Assembly (NCBI GenBank): GCA_009691905.1 | Contig: SIAF01000004.1 | Location: 1 to 40,828 of the forward strand | Reading direction: 5' to 3' | DNA from: Planctomycetaceae bacterium | GTDB lineage: Bacteria; Planctomycetota; Planctomycetia; Planctomycetales; Planctomycetaceae | Length of the DNA: 40,828 bases | Shown here: positions 33,309 through 40,828 of the stretch, in pieces | Position numbering within the stretch: position 1 is the first letter of the stretch | Layout of the letters: every line of letters starts with the position of its first letter | Position numbers and translations under genes: made by a program | The notes under the pieces: generated by a model | Told to the model about the DNA's origin: nothing | Seen by the model: the letters and a program-made list of their open reading frames with translations, nothing else | Database searches by the model: none

Positions 33309-34164
33309 TGTCGCCTTTCTTTATCACGCCGTTCCGCGTGCTTTCAATCACCTGTCCGACTGATTTGTCGGGAGTCGTATCAACGATTCGAATCCTGGCC
33401 AGATAGCGGGCTCTTTGATTGCCGCCGTTAAGCCCCGAGCTGTAGACGGTCATTTCATGCCCTTTTTTCAGACCGTCATCACTCCCCAGCGACACCTCGA
33501 CCAGTTCGGTGCCCCCCTGCCGCTTGGCATTCAGGACATTTTCGATGATGCCGTCAACTTTCGGGGGCGGGCTGCTCTTGGCGGCCAGTTCGGTCACATC
33601 GGACGACAGCCCGGCCGCTTCGAGGGCCTGCTGCAACACGGCGAGCCGACCCAGCAGGTCTTTGTTTTTGACTTTGTCCGAGTCGATCTCGATTTGCAAG
33701 TTGCGAATGGTGTCTTCGAGCGTGATCCGCACGGCAAATTCGGCCTCACGCTGGGCCGCCAAAGCGTAGTTGATCTCGCGCTGATTGTCGGCCTCGACCT
33801 TGCGCGATTCGGCATCTTCACCGGAGATCAGGGCCTGTTCGCCGGCAGTCTTGCGTGCGACCTGAAGGTCGGCGGCTTCTTTCTTGAGCCGATCGCGCTC
33901 CTGTTCGGCGGTCTTCCGCAGGGCGTCGATTGCGCCGGCGTTGTCGTTGAGTGCCGCGACGTTCGCATCGTACTGGCGTTTCGCATTTCCGAACTCGGCC
34001 TCTTTGTCGGTGAGCTTGGCCTGTAACTCCTGGACGTTTTTCTTTTGCGTATTCGCCTCTTTCATCCAGTTCATTTCGGCGGTATACACCGCACCGGCGA
34101 AGGCCATGAACACGACGCTCATGATCAGAATGAGCACGACCAGTATTTTGCCGACGAAATTCAT
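33289..34164 (-). CDS. Membrane-anchored coiled-coil protein of unknown function
   Basis: N-terminal TM (ILVVLILIMSVVFMAFAGAVYTAEMNW), long coiled coil, C-terminal beta-rich EVSLGSDDGLKKGHEMTVY...YLARIRIVDTTPDKSVGQVI...KGDNVSTRL. Confidence 0.75.
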   Translation of the reverse strand: MNFVGKILVVLILIMSVVFMAFAGAVYTAEMNWMKEANTQKKNVQELQAKLTDKEAEFGNAKRQYDANVAALNDNAGAIDALRKTAEQERDRLKKEAADLQVARKTAGEQALISGEDAESRKVEADNQREINYALAAQREAEFAVRITLEDTIRNLQIEIDSDKVKNKDLLGRLAVLQQALEAAGLSSDVTELAAKSSPPPKVDGIIENVLNAKRQGGTELVEVSLGSDDGLKKGHEMTVYSSGLNGGNQRARYLARIRIVDTTPDKSVGQVIESTRNGVIKKGDNVSTRL

Positions 34165-34294
34165 CGCCTGAGTTCCTTAAAGCAGCCAAACGGCGTCGCG
34201 TAAATTGAAAAGCGGGCAGGCAGCAGAACTGACGGCCGCAGTCACGAACTCTTGATCCTTAGATTTTTTCCCCGTCGGACGCGGGCGGTTTGGG

Positions 34295-34846
34295 TTAGTA
34301 ACCGCCGAACTCGGCCTGGAGCGCTTTGCGGCGGCGGATGGCGCGCTCGAGAACCCCCTGCGCCTGGAACAACAGATCTCGCAGCCGCTTGACCTCGCTC
34401 TGAGCGGCCACCTTCTGCGAAACCAATTCGTCGAACTGATTCTGCAGCCGAACCGTGTCTTCCCGGCGCAACTTCAGTTCGTCGAGCCGGGCATCGGCCG
34501 TGCGGGCTTCGGTTTCGGTTTTCACGGCCAGGTCGTGGGCTTGCGCGATCAGCGCTTCGAGCTCGCGTTCGAGAACAACTTCGCGCCCCGTCATCGGGTC
34601 GGTCAGAGCCTTGACGTCGACCGCGATCGCTTCAGCCGAGCCGGCCATCACGTCGCTGGTGATCTTGATTTGCTTCTCCAGTTCGGCAATCGTCTCTTGC
34701 TGCGTCGCAATCGCGGCCTTGGGGAAATCTTTCGTCGCAATTTTCTGCCAATCGGTGCGACCGGCGGTCGTCACCGCGGCCACCCCCAGGAAGGCGACGG
34801 CGAGGACGGTCACCAGAATCGTCAGGCACCGGCTGAGCTTCGTCAT
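34295..34846 (-). CDS. Membrane-anchored coiled-coil protein of unknown function
   Basis: MTKLSRCLTILVTVLAVAFLGVAAVTTAGRTDWQKIA then coiled coil. Start 34846 favoured by signal anchor; ORF track 34897. Confidence 0.65.
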   Translation of the reverse strand: MTKLSRCLTILVTVLAVAFLGVAAVTTAGRTDWQKIATKDFPKAAIATQQETIAELEKQIKITSDVMAGSAEAIAVDVKALTDPMTGREVVLERELEALIAQAHDLAVKTETEARTADARLDELKLRREDTVRLQNQFDELVSQKVAAQSEVKRLRDLLFQAQGVLERAIRRRKALQAEFGGY

Positions 34847-35127
34847 TTGCTGTTTCCCGGAATCGGGGGTTTCGACCGGCTGGGTAAACCATGACACCAG
34901 CCCCTAACACGGGCAGGTGCTGTCGCTGAGAATTTTACCCGATCCATCACGCCGCAGATACCGACTTCGACATTCGCTACCAATACTATACGGTTGCCGA
35001 AAAAGCAGTGTCAATCAGTAATCGTTGTCTTATCGACCGGCGAGGGCCCGATTCGACGGCGTTCGTGCCGAATCTCGACCGACTGCCCCCAAGGGGGGAT
35101 GGATTCTGCCGCACATTCGGCCTCGTC

Positions 35128-35173
35128 GGGCAAAGGGGCGGGGCAAAGGGGCCGGGCAACGCAGCCCGGCCCC
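35128..35173. repeat. G-rich tandem motif plus perfect GC hairpin
   Basis: GGGCAAAGGGGCGGGGCAAAGGGGCCGGG, then GGGGCCGGGC-AACGCA-GCCCGGCCCC (35148-35173). Confidence 0.8.
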
Positions 35174-35272
35174 CCGAGCGGTTTGAAAAGAATTTGTGAT
35201 GAAGGCCGTCGACTTTCTACCCAGACCGCCGCTAACTCAGTAGAATCCGTCGAATCGACACGATCGGAATGA

Positions 35273-36112
35273 TTGGGACGTCGGCCGCTGGTGGCGATGG
35301 GGATTCATCCCCGGAAGCTTTGCTGGTTTCGGATTGGGGCTTCTCGTTCGGCGCCGTCCCGTCTGATGCGGGACCGGCCGTTCTCGTTCACGACGGTTTG
35401 GCTCATTCACGACGGTCTCGTTCGGGACAGGCAGGGCACAACGCGGCTTGGCACTTCTCAGGAGAACCTGGACTTGGATGCAAGCCAATCCTTTTCACTC
35501 GAACGCCATTCGGAATTCGCGAGACTCGCGATCAGTCCCGAACTCAATGCCTTTCACTGGGCCGATGTCGAACGCAGCGCTGCGGCGATCTTGACGGCGC
35601 TCGAGGCGGCGAAGGTGCCGGCGGTCATCGTCGATTTGAGTTCGCTGGAATATCTCGGCAGTGCCCAGGTCACGCTGCTGGTCCGGGTCTGGAAGGCCAT
35701 CAAGACCTGGGAGGGCCGCATGGTGGTGCTGGTGACCGCTCCTGTCGTGCGGGAAGTTTTGAAAACCGCCGGCCTCACGACCCTGTGGGAGTTCGCCGAT
35801 TCGAATGCGGCCGCCTACGACGCGCTCGGTTTACAATCCGACGGTCGCCCGCGCATGTCGATGACCCTGCCGATCGTCGGGTTGGTCGCCCTGGCCGGGG
35901 GGCTGGCCGGCGTGTGCGCATCGCTTCTGAAGACCGAAGGGCTCGATTCGCGCGTTTCGCTGATCGTGCAGTTGTGTTGTTCGGCCGTGGCGCTGGCGGC
36001 CGGGCTGTGGACCATAATTCGCGGCACCGGCTTCAAGCGCGGGTTGGGTGTGGGCATGGTCGTCGCCAGTGCCCTGCTGGCCGTGGTCGAGGCCATTCAA
36101 GCGCCCCGCTGA
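35273..36112 (+). CDS. STAS-domain protein with C-terminal membrane segments
   Basis: ALEAAKVPAVIVDLSSLEYLGSAQVTLLVRVWKAIKTWEGRMVVLVTAPVVREVLKTAGLTTLWEF, then three hydrophobic helices. Start uncertain; a TTG near 35474 after AGGAG is an alternative. Confidence 0.65.
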   Translation: MGRRPLVAMGIHPRKLCWFRIGASRSAPSRLMRDRPFSFTTVWLIHDGLVRDRQGTTRLGTSQENLDLDASQSFSLERHSEFARLAISPELNAFHWADVERSAAAILTALEAAKVPAVIVDLSSLEYLGSAQVTLLVRVWKAIKTWEGRMVVLVTAPVVREVLKTAGLTTLWEFADSNAAAYDALGLQSDGRPRMSMTLPIVGLVALAGGLAGVCASLLKTEGLDSRVSLIVQLCCSAVALAAGLWTIIRGTGFKRGLGVGMVVASALLAVVEAIQAPR

Positions 36113-36222
36113 CCTCGACATCGGCGAGTTCATCGAGCCGAACTGTGGCGATGATCGAATGATGCAGCTCGTCGGGCGACAAAGTCGTTCCCTGGTTTTC
36201 CGCTCTGCTTACCGGACAGGAA

Positions 36223-37503
36223 TTGAATGCCATGGCCGAACAGACGGCTGCAAGCCCGCGTCACATCGAAGTCCGCCAGAAAGCCCTGCAGCAGGAGCTG
36301 CTCCAGTTACTCGATGTCGTCGGGCCGGGCCAGATCGTCGATCTGCTGCTCGAACGATCGTTTCAATTGCGGGCCACCGACATTCATTTCGACCCCAGTG
36401 AACAGGGGTTGCGCGTGCGGTTGCGGGTCGACGGCATGCTGCATGATGTCTTGCAGGTCGATCACGAGCAGGCGTTGCCCATGATCTCGCGGCTGAAGCT
36501 GATGGCCGAAATGGATATCACCGAGCGGCGGCTCGCTCAGGATGGGCACATCACGCGGCAGTTTCTCGATCAGCAGCGCGACGTGCGCGTCGGCAGCGTG
36601 CCGACGGCGCTGGGCGAGCGGCTGGTTCTGCGATTGATGCCCGACTCGGGCGCGCTGTGTCACCTCGATCAACTGGGCCTCGACTCCCAGCAGGTGTCGC
36701 AGCTCAAACGCTACATCAGCAGCCCGTATGGGATGATTCTCTCGGCCGGTCCCGTGGGGTGCGGCAAGACCACCACGATGTACAACTGCCTCGACTTGCT
36801 GAACGAATCGACCCGCAGCCTGGTGACGATTGAAGACCCGATCGAACGCCGCGTTCCCGGCGTCAATCAAATCCAGATCGAACCCAGGTTTGGGTTCGGG
36901 TTCGTCGAGGCGCTTCGCGGGGTGCTGCGGCAGGATCCCAATGTCGTGATGATCGGTGAAATTCGCGACCCCGAGACCGCGCACATCGGGGTCCGTGCGG
37001 CACGCACCGGGGTGCTGGTGCTCAGCACGATTCACGCCAACGATGCCGCCTCGTCGTTCGACATGTTTCGCGATTTCGGGATCCCGTCGATGTTTATCGC
37101 CGACAGCCTGCACGCGGTAGTGGCCCAGCGGCTGTTGCGCAAAGTCTGTACGCACTGTAAACAAACCTTCGTTGCCGACGAGCCGACCCGGCATGTGCTG
37201 CACGCCGCCGGGGCGCCCGAGGGCGATCTGCAACTGTCCCGCGGCGCAGGCTGCGACGCCTGTTTTCAGACCGGGTACCTGGGTCGGACCGGGGTGTTTG
37301 AGATCATCGGCGTCGAAGACGATTTAAAGCACGCCTTGATTGCCGGTGCCTCGCGCGGCGAACTCGTAAGAATTGCCCGTGCCCGCGGGATGCAGTCGCT
37401 GCAGGCCGCTGCCGCCCGGCGAGTCGTCGACGGCACCACGAGCATCGAAGAAATGCATCGCGTGCTGCTCAGCGACCCGGTATCAGGCGAGCGGGGGGCA
37501 TAA
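36223..37503 (+). CDS. GspE/PilB-family type II/IV secretion ATPase
   Basis: ATDIHFDPSEQGLRVRLRVDG, ILSAGPVGCGKTTTMYNCL (Walker A), TIEDPIERRVPGVNQIQI, LRQDPNVVMIGEIRDPETA, STIHANDAASS, Zn motif CTHCKQ..CDAC. Confidence 0.93.
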   Translation: MNAMAEQTAASPRHIEVRQKALQQELLQLLDVVGPGQIVDLLLERSFQLRATDIHFDPSEQGLRVRLRVDGMLHDVLQVDHEQALPMISRLKLMAEMDITERRLAQDGHITRQFLDQQRDVRVGSVPTALGERLVLRLMPDSGALCHLDQLGLDSQQVSQLKRYISSPYGMILSAGPVGCGKTTTMYNCLDLLNESTRSLVTIEDPIERRVPGVNQIQIEPRFGFGFVEALRGVLRQDPNVVMIGEIRDPETAHIGVRAARTGVLVLSTIHANDAASSFDMFRDFGIPSMFIADSLHAVVAQRLLRKVCTHCKQTFVADEPTRHVLHAAGAPEGDLQLSRGAGCDACFQTGYLGRTGVFEIIGVEDDLKHALIAGASRGELVRIARARGMQSLQAAAARRVVDGTTSIEEMHRVLLSDPVSGERGA

Positions 37504-37511
37504 GCCCCCTG
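37484..37511. repeat. 28-bp hairpin repeat, copy 1
   Basis: CAGGCGAGCGGGGGGCATAAGCCCCCTG; includes the stop codon (TAA) of the GspE/PilB gene. Confidence 0.85.
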
Positions 37512-37549
37512 TTTCTGTTTTGCGACCACCAGGAACCGGAGATTGTCTG

Positions 37550-38428
37550 ATGCGCGCCAGACTTCGCGACACCGAGATTTACTTTGACGTCGACGGCGCC
37601 GGGCTGACTCCCGACGGGAGCCGCATGGTCGAGAGGCCGACGCTGTTTCTACTTCACGGCGGACCGGGGGGCGATCATGCCTCGTTTAAGTCATCGTCCG
37701 GCAAGTCGGCATCTGGGGCGCTGACCGACGTGGCACAACTCGTCTACGTCGATCATCGCGGTTGCGGCCGCAGCGCCCAGGGCGATCCGGCAACGTACAC
37801 GCTCGACAACAACATCGACGACCTCGACGCACTCCGCGATCACCTGGGGCTTGAGCGCATTTCGGTCCTGGGTTCCTCCTACGGCGGGATGGTCGCCCTG
37901 GGGTATGTGTTGCGGTACCCGCGGCGCGTCGCCAACCTGATTCTCGTTTGCACCGCCTCCAGCTATCGGTTCATCGACGATGCGCGGCGGTTCATCGACG
38001 AGCACGGCACCCCCGACCAGCAACGCGTATGCCAAAGGCTGTGGGACGGTCGTTTCGAATCGCTCGATCAACTGCGGGAATACTACGAGGTCATGGCCCC
38101 CTTGTATTCGACGACGTTCGAGCCCGAACAGTTCGCTCCCGGCTGGGACCGCGGTCGACGATCGTTCGAGGCGCTCAATCTCGGCTTCGGCGATTTCCTG
38201 CGGACGTTCGATTTCACCGACCGGTTGCATGAGATTGAGTGTCCGACCCTCGTGATCGGCGCAGCCCGCGACTGGATTTGTGCCCCGCACCACTCGCAAG
38301 TCATCGCCGAGCGCATCGGCCGCTCGCACCTGAAAATATTCGCCAACAGCGGCCACTCGGTCGCCAGCGACGAGAGTGCCGCCTATTTGCAGGCGATTCG
38401 GGGATTTTTGACGTATGCATCGTTATGA
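37550..38428 (+). CDS. Alpha/beta hydrolase (prolyl aminopeptidase-like)
   Basis: FLLHGGPGGDHASFK, VYVDHRGCGRSAQGDP, ISVLGSSYGGMVALGY (nucleophile elbow GSSYGG), PTLVIGAARDWICAP, FANSGHSVASDE. Confidence 0.88.
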   Translation: MRARLRDTEIYFDVDGAGLTPDGSRMVERPTLFLLHGGPGGDHASFKSSSGKSASGALTDVAQLVYVDHRGCGRSAQGDPATYTLDNNIDDLDALRDHLGLERISVLGSSYGGMVALGYVLRYPRRVANLILVCTASSYRFIDDARRFIDEHGTPDQQRVCQRLWDGRFESLDQLREYYEVMAPLYSTTFEPEQFAPGWDRGRRSFEALNLGFGDFLRTFDFTDRLHEIECPTLVIGAARDWICAPHHSQVIAERIGRSHLKIFANSGHSVASDESAAYLQAIRGFLTYASL

Positions 38429-38488
38429 ACGGCGGTGCGCGCAGCGTCATCGTTTGATCAACTAAGTTGACACGCAGAAATAGTTGAG

Positions 38489-38516
38489 CAGGCGAGCGGG
38501 GGGCGTGAGCCCCCTG
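38489..38516. repeat. 28-bp hairpin repeat, copy 2
   Basis: CAGGCGAGCGGGGGGCGTGAGCCCCCTG; same orientation as copy 1, 1005 bp downstream. Confidence 0.85.
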
Positions 38517-38602
38517 AAGGGTCACTTTGCATGCGGTGCCGCATAGTTTCGTTTGCGGGTTCACTTAGCGGGTACCGTTCGTCAAACCGGTCCGTTCCGG
38601 CC

Positions 38603-38959
38603 ATGTCGCCTGATACACCACAATCGTATTTCCGATTGGCCGTCTGGTCGTTAATCGGCGGTTGCGTACTTTTGCTCAACTGGATCGCATTCGCCGTCTT
38701 TGATTACGAGACGCGCACCTCGCTGCAAACGTTTTCCGTTGCGACTGGTTTTTCAGCGGACTTTTTGGGCGATGCGATCATGCTTCCATCAATCCTTGGT
38801 GGGCCTGCCGTCTTGATCGCGGGCGCCGTCGCGTTGCACCGGATCCGAATGGAACCCAGACGGCGAGGACAAACGCTGGCTTGCCTCGCGATTATCCTGG
38901 GTGATATTGAGTCCATTTGGTCGGTTAGCTATGCAATGGCTGTCGTATTTCTCGATTGA
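38603..38959 (+). CDS. Small multi-TM membrane protein of unknown function
   Basis: MSPDTPQSYFRLAVWSLIGGCVLLLNWIAFAVFDYE...LPSILGGPAVLIAGAVALHRIRMEPRRRGQTLACLAIILGDIESIWSVSYAMAVVF. Confidence 0.55.
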   Translation: MSPDTPQSYFRLAVWSLIGGCVLLLNWIAFAVFDYETRTSLQTFSVATGFSADFLGDAIMLPSILGGPAVLIAGAVALHRIRMEPRRRGQTLACLAIILGDIESIWSVSYAMAVVFLD

Positions 38960-39235
38960 ATCGCCAAGGCGAGTGGGGCAACACCGAATTGGTTCTCGCG
39001 TCAACCAATCCTTCCCCTGGTGGATGATTGGTCCGGGCCAGCCCGATTTCCGATCCTCGCGCAAATGTGGCGTTTCAAATCGGCGTAGCATAGACTGGCC
39101 TGCTGGAGTTATCGCTTGCAGCTTGCCGCCGCAGACGTGGTTCTGCGGCACTGTGCGTCCTTGACGGCTTGGCGGCATGCGTCTGCTTTCGCAATGGCCG
39201 CCTGACGGCTCGACTCCAACAATCAGGAGCTTTTC

Positions 39236-40567
39236 ATGCATCAAATCGCAACGATTGAACGGCTTGTCGATCTCGTCGAGCCGGCCGGCAACGTCATCCT
39301 CAACATGTCGATCGACGAGGCGCGCCAGCGGGTGCAATCGGGCGACCCGGCACAGGTCCGCGAGATCGACGGGCAGTTCGCCTTTGTCTGCAAACAGGGA
39401 AAAATCGTGCGGCTCGCTCGGTCGATCGGCCGGCCGCTGCGGTATTTCATCGCCAAGCGGGCCGAGGGTCCCTGCCTGATCGTCGCCGAGCGGATCGACC
39501 AGATTGCCGATTTTCTACGTGCCGAAGGTCTCGACAATCAGTTCCATCCGTCGTATACGCGAATGGTGCCGGCGCATTACCTGACCGAAATCGCCCTCGT
39601 CGGCTGCCCTGACCCGAACCCCACCTATACCCGGTTTTTCACCCCCGAGCGTAATAAGCTGCCGGCCGACCTGGATGCCATCGGTAAGGCATACATCGGG
39701 TCCCTGGCCGAAGAGTGCCGCAAGTGGCTGGACACCATCGACCCCAAAGAGCCGATCGGCGTCATGTTTTCGGGCGGCATCGACAGCGGGGCGTTGTTCC
39801 TCGTGGTGTATCATCTGCTCCTGTCGCGTGCCGAATCGCCGGCCCGACTCAAAGCGTTCACGCTGGCGATTGACGGCGGCGGGGCCGATGCCGAGCAAGC
39901 GCGGAAACTGCTGGAATCGCTCGACCTGGGTCTGTTTCTCGAAACGATCGATGTGCCGGCCGACGAACTCGACATCAAAGATGCGATTCGCGTCATCGAA
40001 GATTACAAGCCGCTCGACGTGCAGTCGGCCACGATGGGCCTGGCGCTGTGCCGGGGGATCCGTGCCCGGTACCCCGATTGGAAATACCTGGCCGACGGCG
40101 ACGGCGGCGACGAGAACCTCAAAGACTACCCGATCGAAGACAACCCCGAACTGACGATTCGCAGCGTTCTCAACAACCTGATGCTGTATCACGAAGGCTG
40201 GGGAGTCGGCGCGATCAAGCATTCGCTGACGTACACCGGCGGCCAGAGCCGCGGCCACGTCCGGACGTTCGCCCCCGGAAAAATCCTGGGCTTCGAGGGC
40301 TTCAGCCCCTACGCATTGCCCAACGTGATCGAAGTTGCCGAGGGGATCCCCTTCATCGACCTGACCGACTGGCAGCATGAAAAACTGTACGCCCTCAAGG
40401 GAGAAATCGTCCGTCGCGGCGTGCTGGCGGTGACGGGGCTGGCGCTGAGCGTGTTCGAAAAGCGGCGGTTTCAGCACGGCGCGATCGCCGGCAGCCGCTT
40501 CGCCGAGAAATTCCCGAGCGACCCGGCAGTGTACCGCGACGCGTTCAACGCGCTGTATGCGAAGTGA
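39236..40567 (+). CDS. Asparagine-synthase-like adenylating protein lacking an N-terminal Cys glutaminase nucleophile
   Basis: REIDGQFAFVCKQGKIVRLARSIGRPLRYFI (degenerate GATase-like), PIGVMFSGGIDSGALFLVVYHLL (PP-loop), LADGDGGDENLKDYP. Confidence 0.78.
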   Translation: MHQIATIERLVDLVEPAGNVILNMSIDEARQRVQSGDPAQVREIDGQFAFVCKQGKIVRLARSIGRPLRYFIAKRAEGPCLIVAERIDQIADFLRAEGLDNQFHPSYTRMVPAHYLTEIALVGCPDPNPTYTRFFTPERNKLPADLDAIGKAYIGSLAEECRKWLDTIDPKEPIGVMFSGGIDSGALFLVVYHLLLSRAESPARLKAFTLAIDGGGADAEQARKLLESLDLGLFLETIDVPADELDIKDAIRVIEDYKPLDVQSATMGLALCRGIRARYPDWKYLADGDGGDENLKDYPIEDNPELTIRSVLNNLMLYHEGWGVGAIKHSLTYTGGQSRGHVRTFAPGKILGFEGFSPYALPNVIEVAEGIPFIDLTDWQHEKLYALKGEIVRRGVLAVTGLALSVFEKRRFQHGAIAGSRFAEKFPSDPAVYRDAFNALYAK

Positions 40568-40620
40568 GCGGTGCCTGCTCGCGGTTTCGTTAACGACGCG
40601 GCGACGCCGCGCGTTTTTCT

Positions 40621-40645
40621 CCCTTCCCCCCTCGCGGGGGAAGGG
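40621..40645. repeat. Perfect GC-rich hairpin CCCTTCCCCC-CTCGC-GGGGGAAGGG
   Basis: 10-bp perfect arms, 5-nt loop, downstream of the asparagine-synthase-like gene. Confidence 0.85.
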
Positions 40646-40760
40646 CCGGGGATGGGGGGGGGCGAACGTCATTTGACTTCGAAAAACACCCCCACCCCCG
40701 ACCTGGCCGGACGAAACTGCGGAGATTGGGGGAAACTGGGGTTGCCAGGAAATTAAAAAC

Positions 40761-40820
40761 CTGTTGCGCACCTTCGTGTGTGTTTTTGGAATGGGAATCC
40801 AAAGCGAAGGAGCGCAACAG
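40761..40820. repeat. Long inverted repeat CTGTTGCGCACCTTCG ... CGAAGGAGCGCAACAG
   Basis: 16-nt arms with one mismatch and a 28-nt loop, at the extreme right end of the window. Confidence 0.85.
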
Positions 40821-40828
40821 TGAGAGTA

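Noticed and set aside
37550-38428. Alpha/beta hydrolase as the missing OleB
   Set aside because: Motifs (HGGPGG, DHRGCGRS, GSSYGG) indicate prolyl-aminopeptidase-like rather than haloalkane-dehalogenase-like OleB, and it is 15 kb away on the other strand.
39128-39149. Perfect 8-bp hairpin GCCGCAGA-CGTGGT-TCTGCGGC upstream of the asparagine-synthase-like gene
   Set aside because: Short stem, no T-tract and no second copy noticed; not enough to claim a function.
39515-40771. 418-aa minus-strand ORF
   Set aside because: Antisense to the asparagine-synthase-like gene, extending into a repeat. Mirror ORF.

Overview
This 40.8 kb high-GC window is typical of a planctomycete chromosome. Evidence for that includes a PSCyt1/DUF1549-DUF1553 plus DUF1501 gene pair, an ECF sigma factor paired with a Ser/Thr kinase, BlaI/M56 regulation and many hairpin repeats. 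I support about 33 protein-coding genes from the translated sequence. They include an HlyD-type adaptor, an LpxL-like acyltransferase, a Rieske protein, aroC, a thioredoxin/YHS-like fusion, a SUMF1-domain protein, two bPH2 proteins and a sulfotransferase. They also include oleD, oleC, an FhcC/FwdC-like protein, a divergent phosphoglycerate kinase, blaR-like and blaI-like genes, a DUF4058 protein and mnmA. The remainder include an MMPL/RND exporter, a GspE/PilB ATPase, an alpha/beta hydrolase and an asparagine-synthase-like protein. No complete tRNA, rRNA, CRISPR array, integrase or transposase was recognised. The most interesting signals are: (1) a compact operon pgk-like / fhcC-like / oleC / oleD (24588 to 19640, minus strand, gaps of 3-12 bp) with no oleA or oleB in the window; (2) an approximately 0.9 kb non-coding island (11653-12540) of modular long inverted repeats sharing a CCC-T(5-7)-GGTTGCGGCC end module, with a related element at 24698-24779; (3) short hairpin repeats placed on stop codons and at convergent gene junctions; (4) a BlaI-type operator inside a near-consensus sigma70 promoter, controlling an M56 protease whose C-terminus looks secretin-like; (5) an asparagine-synthase-like protein without the N-terminal Cys nucleophile; (6) a 3-prime tRNA(Pro)-like fragment at the left edge. 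All family names come from reading the sequence; no database search was run.
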